Source: Chloroflexota bacterium
Lineage (GTDB): Bacteria > Chloroflexota > Limnocylindria > Limnocylindrales > CSP1-4
Direction: 5' to 3'
DNA: 7,520 nt
Assembly: GCA_021789355.1 (NCBI GenBank)
Contig: JAJYJR010000276.1
Span: 1-7,520 of the forward strand
In this document: positions 5,091 to 7,520 of the stretch, in pieces
Numbering within the stretch: the first letter of the stretch is position 1
Layout: each line of letters starts with the position of its first letter
Translations under genes and position numbers: made by a program
The notes under the pieces: model-generated
What the model saw: the letters and a program-made list of their open reading frames with translations, nothing else
The model's database searches: none
Told to the model about the DNA's origin: nothing

Positions 5091-6227
5091 TCAGCGAGAG
5101 GCCTCGCCTGCCGCGTCCCCTGAGCGACCGATCGCGGTTCGCTCGCGCAGCCAGCTCCAGACCCGGATCTGGCGCCCGAGTTCCGCCGCCTCGACCCACC
5201 CGAGCCCGTCGGGGCCCCTGACGATGGCGAAGCCCTGGCGGGCAATCTCGGGCAGCACCTCGACCGCGGGCGAGGCGGGCCCCAAGAGCCGCAGCGACTC
5301 GAGCGGCACCATGACGTCCCGACAGCGTCGCCCGTGGCTCGCCGCAGCCGGCGCGAACTGACGCGGCCCGAGCGCGCCGACGATCCCGGCACCTCCCTCC
5401 ACCGCGACGACGGCGGTGCGGCGCCGCAGGCGGCTGAGGACTTCGCCGACGAGCTCGTCGGGCGCCACGGATGCGCCCAACGGTCGCGTGACTTCACCGG
5501 CACGATGGGCGGCGAGGAACCGCACGGCGGCGTCCTGCGCCTCGGCGGCCTGGCTCCTGCTCCAGGTCAGGAAGCCAAGGACGGACCCAAGCAGGGCGAC
5601 CATCGGATCGCCGAGCAGGGCGCTGAGGATGCCGCCCCCGACCACGATGAGGACTCCGAGCGATCGGGTGACGCGGGCCGCCCGCCGCACGCGCCGATCC
5701 GCCGGCGCCCGGGCCAGATCGACGAGCACGAGCACGAGCGCCCAGCCGGGGAAGCCCGGGGTGGGCACAAGCACACCCGCCGCGATGACCACGTTGAGCC
5801 CGACCGCCAGTTCGGCGATGGCATGAGCACTGCTCGCCGGATTCGCCAGCGTGGCGAGGCGCGCGGCGCCGACCGCGGCGAGCACCGGCATGATGGCACC
5901 GGCAGCGAGCGCCGCGAGGCGCCAACGCGGGCCCACCGCGTCGGAAATGAGGGGATCCGCTCCGGCGCCGAGGAGCACGATCGGCTCGTCACTCCCGCCG
6001 GCCCGCAGGATCGCGCCACGCACGAGGCGCACCCCGGCAACGGCGAGGCCCGCGACGTAAAGCGCCGCGATCGTCGCGACGAGATCGTCACCGATGGCCG
6101 ATGTGGGGTTGTGGCCCGGGACATAGAGCAGCCCGATGAACAGCGCGGCGACGGAAGCCGGCCACAGCCAACCGGCGCCGAGGGTGATCGCATCGGAGCT
6201 CTGTGATCGGGCGGCTCCAGCACTCAT
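5091..6227 (-). CDS. M50B site-2-protease-like membrane protein with two CBS domains, zinc site lost
   Basis: A 378-residue polytopic membrane protein. Hydrophobic segments lie at about 20-36, 48-69, 104-127, 136-155, 160-171, 188-206 and 208-222. The soluble tail holds a CBS pair: about 243-295 (EVTRPLGASVAPDELVGEVL, VVAVEGGAGIVGAL) and about 300-365 (DVMVPLES, VEVLPEIARQGFAIV, GLGWVEAAEL). Segment order and spacing match bacterial site-2 proteases of the FtsH-independent M50B group. These have a helix with HExxH, a short LFxLGG-like strand, a re-entrant AGP-type helix, an N...NLxPxFPLDGGR helix, then CBS domains. Here residues around 60-70 read GLAVAGVRLVR with no HExxH, and the second motif is LVPTPGFPGW (153-162) with Trp in place of the Asp-bearing LDG. 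It is therefore probably a pseudo-protease or adaptor. The ATG at 6227 is chosen because the frame turns protein-like there; ATGs at 6347 and 6263 are possible. No ribosome site is seen. The fold assignment is by pattern. Confidence 0.7.
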   Translation of the reverse strand: MSAGAARSQSSDAITLGAGWLWPASVAALFIGLLYVPGHNPTSAIGDDLVATIAALYVAGLAVAGVRLVRGAILRAGGSDEPIVLLGAGADPLISDAVGPRWRLAALAAGAIMPVLAAVGAARLATLANPASSAHAIAELAVGLNVVIAAGVLVPTPGFPGWALVLVLVDLARAPADRRVRRAARVTRSLGVLIVVGGGILSALLGDPMVALLGSVLGFLTWSRSQAAEAQDAAVRFLAAHRAGEVTRPLGASVAPDELVGEVLSRLRRRTAVVAVEGGAGIVGALGPRQFAPAAASHGRRCRDVMVPLESLRLLGPASPAVEVLPEIARQGFAIVRGPDGLGWVEAAELGRQIRVWSWLRERTAIGRSGDAAGEASR

Positions 6228-6252
6228 GCCCAGTAGCCTGGGCGAGCAGGCT
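6228..6252. promoter_or_regulatory. Overlapping inverted repeats in the divergent gene gap
   Basis: GCCCAG-TAGC-CTGGGC (6228-6243) and AGCCTG-GGCGAG-CAGGCT (6235-6252) share six to nine bases, so only one can form at a time. The first directly abuts the ATG of the minus-strand membrane protein and could hide its start in RNA, or the pair could be an operator for both directions. The gap between the divergent starts is only 34 bp if the plus-strand start is 6262. Confidence 0.35.
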
Positions 6253-6261
6253 GAAGGACGC

Positions 6262-6480
6262 ATGAGAAGCCGTGGAGAGCTCCGTGAGACTCCGCGCCGT
6301 GGATGCCAGATGACGGCCCGGCAAGACGGCTCGCCGGCGCCGGGCACCAGGCCCTGCCTCCTCGGGGATCCGGCGCAGTTCTCCTCCTCCTATCAGCCGC
6401 CGGTCACCTGCCTCTCAGCTTCGGGCGACATCGTCATGGTCGACAACGGACAGGCCCCGTGCGCCTGCCTCCTTCCGTAG
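6262..6480 (+). CDS. Possible small Cys-containing protein (72 aa)
   Basis: This frame is not recognised. From ATG 6262 it gives 72 residues; from ATG 6310, 56. The part after 6310 has roughly 88% G/C at third codon positions and a balanced composition, unlike the Arg/Pro-rich shadow frames elsewhere. It contains RPCLLGDPAQFSSSYQPP, then VTCLSASGDIVMVDNG, and ends QAPCACLLP. Four cysteines, two of them in a CxC near the end, could bind a metal. An AAGGA element sits 3 bases before ATG 6262, which favours that start; 6310 has none. The TAG at 6478-6480 lies 15 bases before the next gene, so it may open that operon. It has no hydrophobic segment long enough for a membrane span. It could be non-coding leader sequence. 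Confidence 0.4.
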   Translation: MRSRGELRETPRRGCQMTARQDGSPAPGTRPCLLGDPAQFSSSYQPPVTCLSASGDIVMVDNGQAPCACLLP

Positions 6481-6495
6481 CGGAGCGAGAGAACG

Positions 6496-6795
6496 ATGAG
6501 CGACGTTGACCTCGTGGTCGTCGATGTGAGGGCCGAGGGCTCGGCCACCTGCATGGTCTGCGGGCAGGCGATTCTCGATGGCGGCGGTGTGACCGCCCGG
6601 TTCGGGGATCGGCTCCTGCGCTTCAAGTGCCCGGGGTGCCTGTCGCGCTTCCGGGCCGATCCGGAGCGCTATCTCTCGGGTGGGCCCTCGTCCTGCTGCG
6701 ACGACGAGCACGAGCACGCCGGGCACGGCTGGAGCGACGCCGCCGAGACCGAATCGGGCGATCGCCGCGGCCCGTCGCTTCGCGTCATCCACTGA
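6496..6795 (+). CDS. YHS/TRASH-like metal-binding protein with CC and His-rich tail
   Basis: A 99-residue soluble protein. The core has CMVC (C19, C22), a hairpin (VTARFGDRLLRFKC), CPGC (C45, C48) and RFRADPERYL. This is the layout of YHS/TRASH-type treble-clef metal domains, with a paired CxxC set rather than the usual DPVCGM opening. It is followed by C67-C68 and DDEHEHAGHG (69-78), a flexible segment well suited to binding soft or transition metals. The end (79-99) is charged and unremarkable. GGAG about 10 bases before ATG 6496 serves as ribosome site. It lies 15 bases after the small frame at 6262-6480 and 15 bases before the membrane methyltransferase gene, so it is probably co-transcribed with the latter. 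Likely a metal carrier or sensor partner; which metal is unknown. Confidence 0.75.
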   Translation: MSDVDLVVVDVRAEGSATCMVCGQAILDGGGVTARFGDRLLRFKCPGCLSRFRADPERYLSGGPSSCCDDEHEHAGHGWSDAAETESGDRRGPSLRVIH

Positions 6796-6810
6796 GATCG
6801 AGGCTGCGGA

Positions 6811-7458
6811 ATGGATAGCAACGCCTACGGGCTCTGGTTCCTGGTCCTGATCAACTCGGCCCTCTTCATCATCTTCGGGGTGAGCTTCTTCCACCCGAAG
6901 ACCAGCCGCGACTGGCGAGCGATGGGCGCCTTCTCGGCGTTCGTGGTGGCCCTCTTCACCGAGATGTACGGCTTCCCGCTCACGATCTACCTGCTCTCGG
7001 GCTGGCTGGGCAGCCGCTTCCCCGGGCTCAGTCTCACGCACAGCGGCGGCCACCTGTGGAACGATCTGATCGGCTGGACCGGCGACCCGCACGTGAGCCC
7101 GTTCCACATCGCGAGCTACGTCTTGATCGGCGCCGGCTTCTGGCTGATCGCCTCGGCCTGGCGGGTCCTCTGGGATGCCCAGCGGGCGAATCGCCTCGCG
7201 GAGAGCGGCCCCTACGGGCGCCTGCGGCACCCGCAGTACGCGGGCTTCCTGCTGATCATGATCGGCTTCCTCTTCCAGTGGCCGACCCTGGCGACGCTGG
7301 TCATGTTCCCGGTCCTCGTGCTCGTCTACTGGCGCCTCGCGATCGGCGAGGAGCGCGAGGTGCGACGGCAGTTCGGTGTCGCCTGGGATGCGTACGCCGC
7401 ACGAACCCCGCGCTTCCTGCCCCGCCTCCATGCCCTGCCCGCCAGCGCGACCCGCTGA
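6811..7458 (+). CDS. Isoprenylcysteine carboxyl methyltransferase (ICMT/PEMT)-family membrane protein
   Basis: A 215-residue integral membrane protein. Hydrophobic segments lie at about 7-27, 39-62, 99-120, 145-155 and 159-178. The C-terminal signature is complete: GPYGRLRHPQY (133-143) with the RHPxY SAM-binding motif, GFLLIMIGFLFQWPT, then EEREVRRQFG with downstream W192 and Y195. Family members methylate membrane-embedded substrates (prenyl-cysteine, phospholipids); bacterial ones have no proven prenylated protein target. The substrate is unknown here. Similar genes are often found next to copper-resistance and DUF2933/YHS genes, which fits this neighbourhood. The ATG at 6811 has GAGG seven bases upstream and is 15 bases after the previous stop, indicating one operon. 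The internal stretch 63-98 between the second and third spans is longer than in minimal ICMT proteins and contains several His residues (H77, H81, H94, H99). Confidence 0.88.
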   Translation: MDSNAYGLWFLVLINSALFIIFGVSFFHPKTSRDWRAMGAFSAFVVALFTEMYGFPLTIYLLSGWLGSRFPGLSLTHSGGHLWNDLIGWTGDPHVSPFHIASYVLIGAGFWLIASAWRVLWDAQRANRLAESGPYGRLRHPQYAGFLLIMIGFLFQWPTLATLVMFPVLVLVYWRLAIGEEREVRRQFGVAWDAYAARTPRFLPRLHALPASATR

Positions 7459-7492
7459 GGTGGTCGGCGCGACCTTCGGCCGGCCGTGAGTC

Positions 7493-7510
7493 GGCGACCT
7501 CGGCGTCGCC
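7493..7510 (+). terminator. Weak hairpin after the membrane methyltransferase gene
   Basis: GGCGAC (7493-7498), loop CTCGGC, GTCGCC (7505-7510) form a 6-bp stem 35 bases after the stop codon. No T-tract follows, so terminator function is uncertain. The window ends ten bases later. Confidence 0.25.
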
Positions 7511-7520
7511 CCGTGCTGGC

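Noticed and set aside
4471..5199. Minus-strand open frame in the convergent region
   Set aside because: Composition is Arg/Ser/Pro/Thr-rich without motifs, and it overlaps the end of the real minus-strand gene out of frame.
5724..5740. Short tandem repeat of CGAGCA units
   Set aside because: It encodes the alternating Leu/Val stretch of a transmembrane helix on the minus strand and is explained by the gene.
5334..6206. Plus-strand open frame (290 codons) across the membrane protein gene
   Set aside because: It is highly charged and low in hydrophobic residues, a shadow of the minus-strand membrane gene.
6415..7431. Long minus-strand open frame (338 codons) opposite the YHS/TRASH-like and ICMT genes
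   Set aside because: It is charge-rich (Glu/Arg/Asp repeats) as expected for the mirror of a high-GC gene; the plus strand carries clear family motifs.

Overview
The window is high-GC (roughly 70% by eye) bacterial chromosomal sequence with strong G/C third-position codon use. It fits a high-GC Actinomycetota- or Chloroflexota-like genome, but nothing here fixes the taxon. No rRNA, tRNA, CRISPR array, insertion sequence or phage gene was seen. The recurring theme is soft-metal (copper-type) handling: a CopA-like ATPase start under a CsoR-type operator, two small YHS/TRASH-like cysteine proteins, and a remnant of a small zinc-ribbon protein.

Layout. The left edge (minus strand) holds the first 122 codons of a P-type metal ATPase with two HMA domains. 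Its promoter carries a copper-operator-like palindrome in the spacer. After about 400 bases with hairpins but no convincing gene, a plus-strand class I SAM methyltransferase (811-1704) has a hydrophobic N-terminal extension. It is followed by a broken DUF2180-like zinc-ribbon gene (about 1725-1928) and a classical short-chain dehydrogenase (2124-2891). A YHS-domain protein (3026-3280) lies 6 bases before a geranylgeranyl-reductase-family flavoprotein (3287-4474) whose C-terminus looks frameshifted. A gene-poor stretch (4475-5090) contains a strong 10-bp-stem hairpin and possible decayed coding sequence. It separates these genes from a convergent minus-strand gene (5091-6227). That gene has the fold order of an M50B site-2 protease with two CBS domains but lacks both zinc-binding motifs. 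Across a 34-bp divergent gap with overlapping inverted repeats come a possible small Cys-containing protein (6262-6480), a YHS/TRASH-like protein with a CC-plus-His tail (6496-6795), and an ICMT/PEMT-like membrane methyltransferase (6811-7458).

How the parts may work together (inference). The ATPase would export the metal under derepression by a CsoR-family sensor encoded elsewhere. The YHS/TRASH-like proteins would bind or pass the metal on. The reductase, the membrane methyltransferase and the pseudo-protease point to membrane or lipid work alongside metal stress. The most unusual items are the catalytically dead site-2-protease-like protein, the YHS-reductase and YHS-ICMT pairings, and three places where coding sequence looks damaged (zinc-ribbon gene, reductase C-terminus, 4592-4860).
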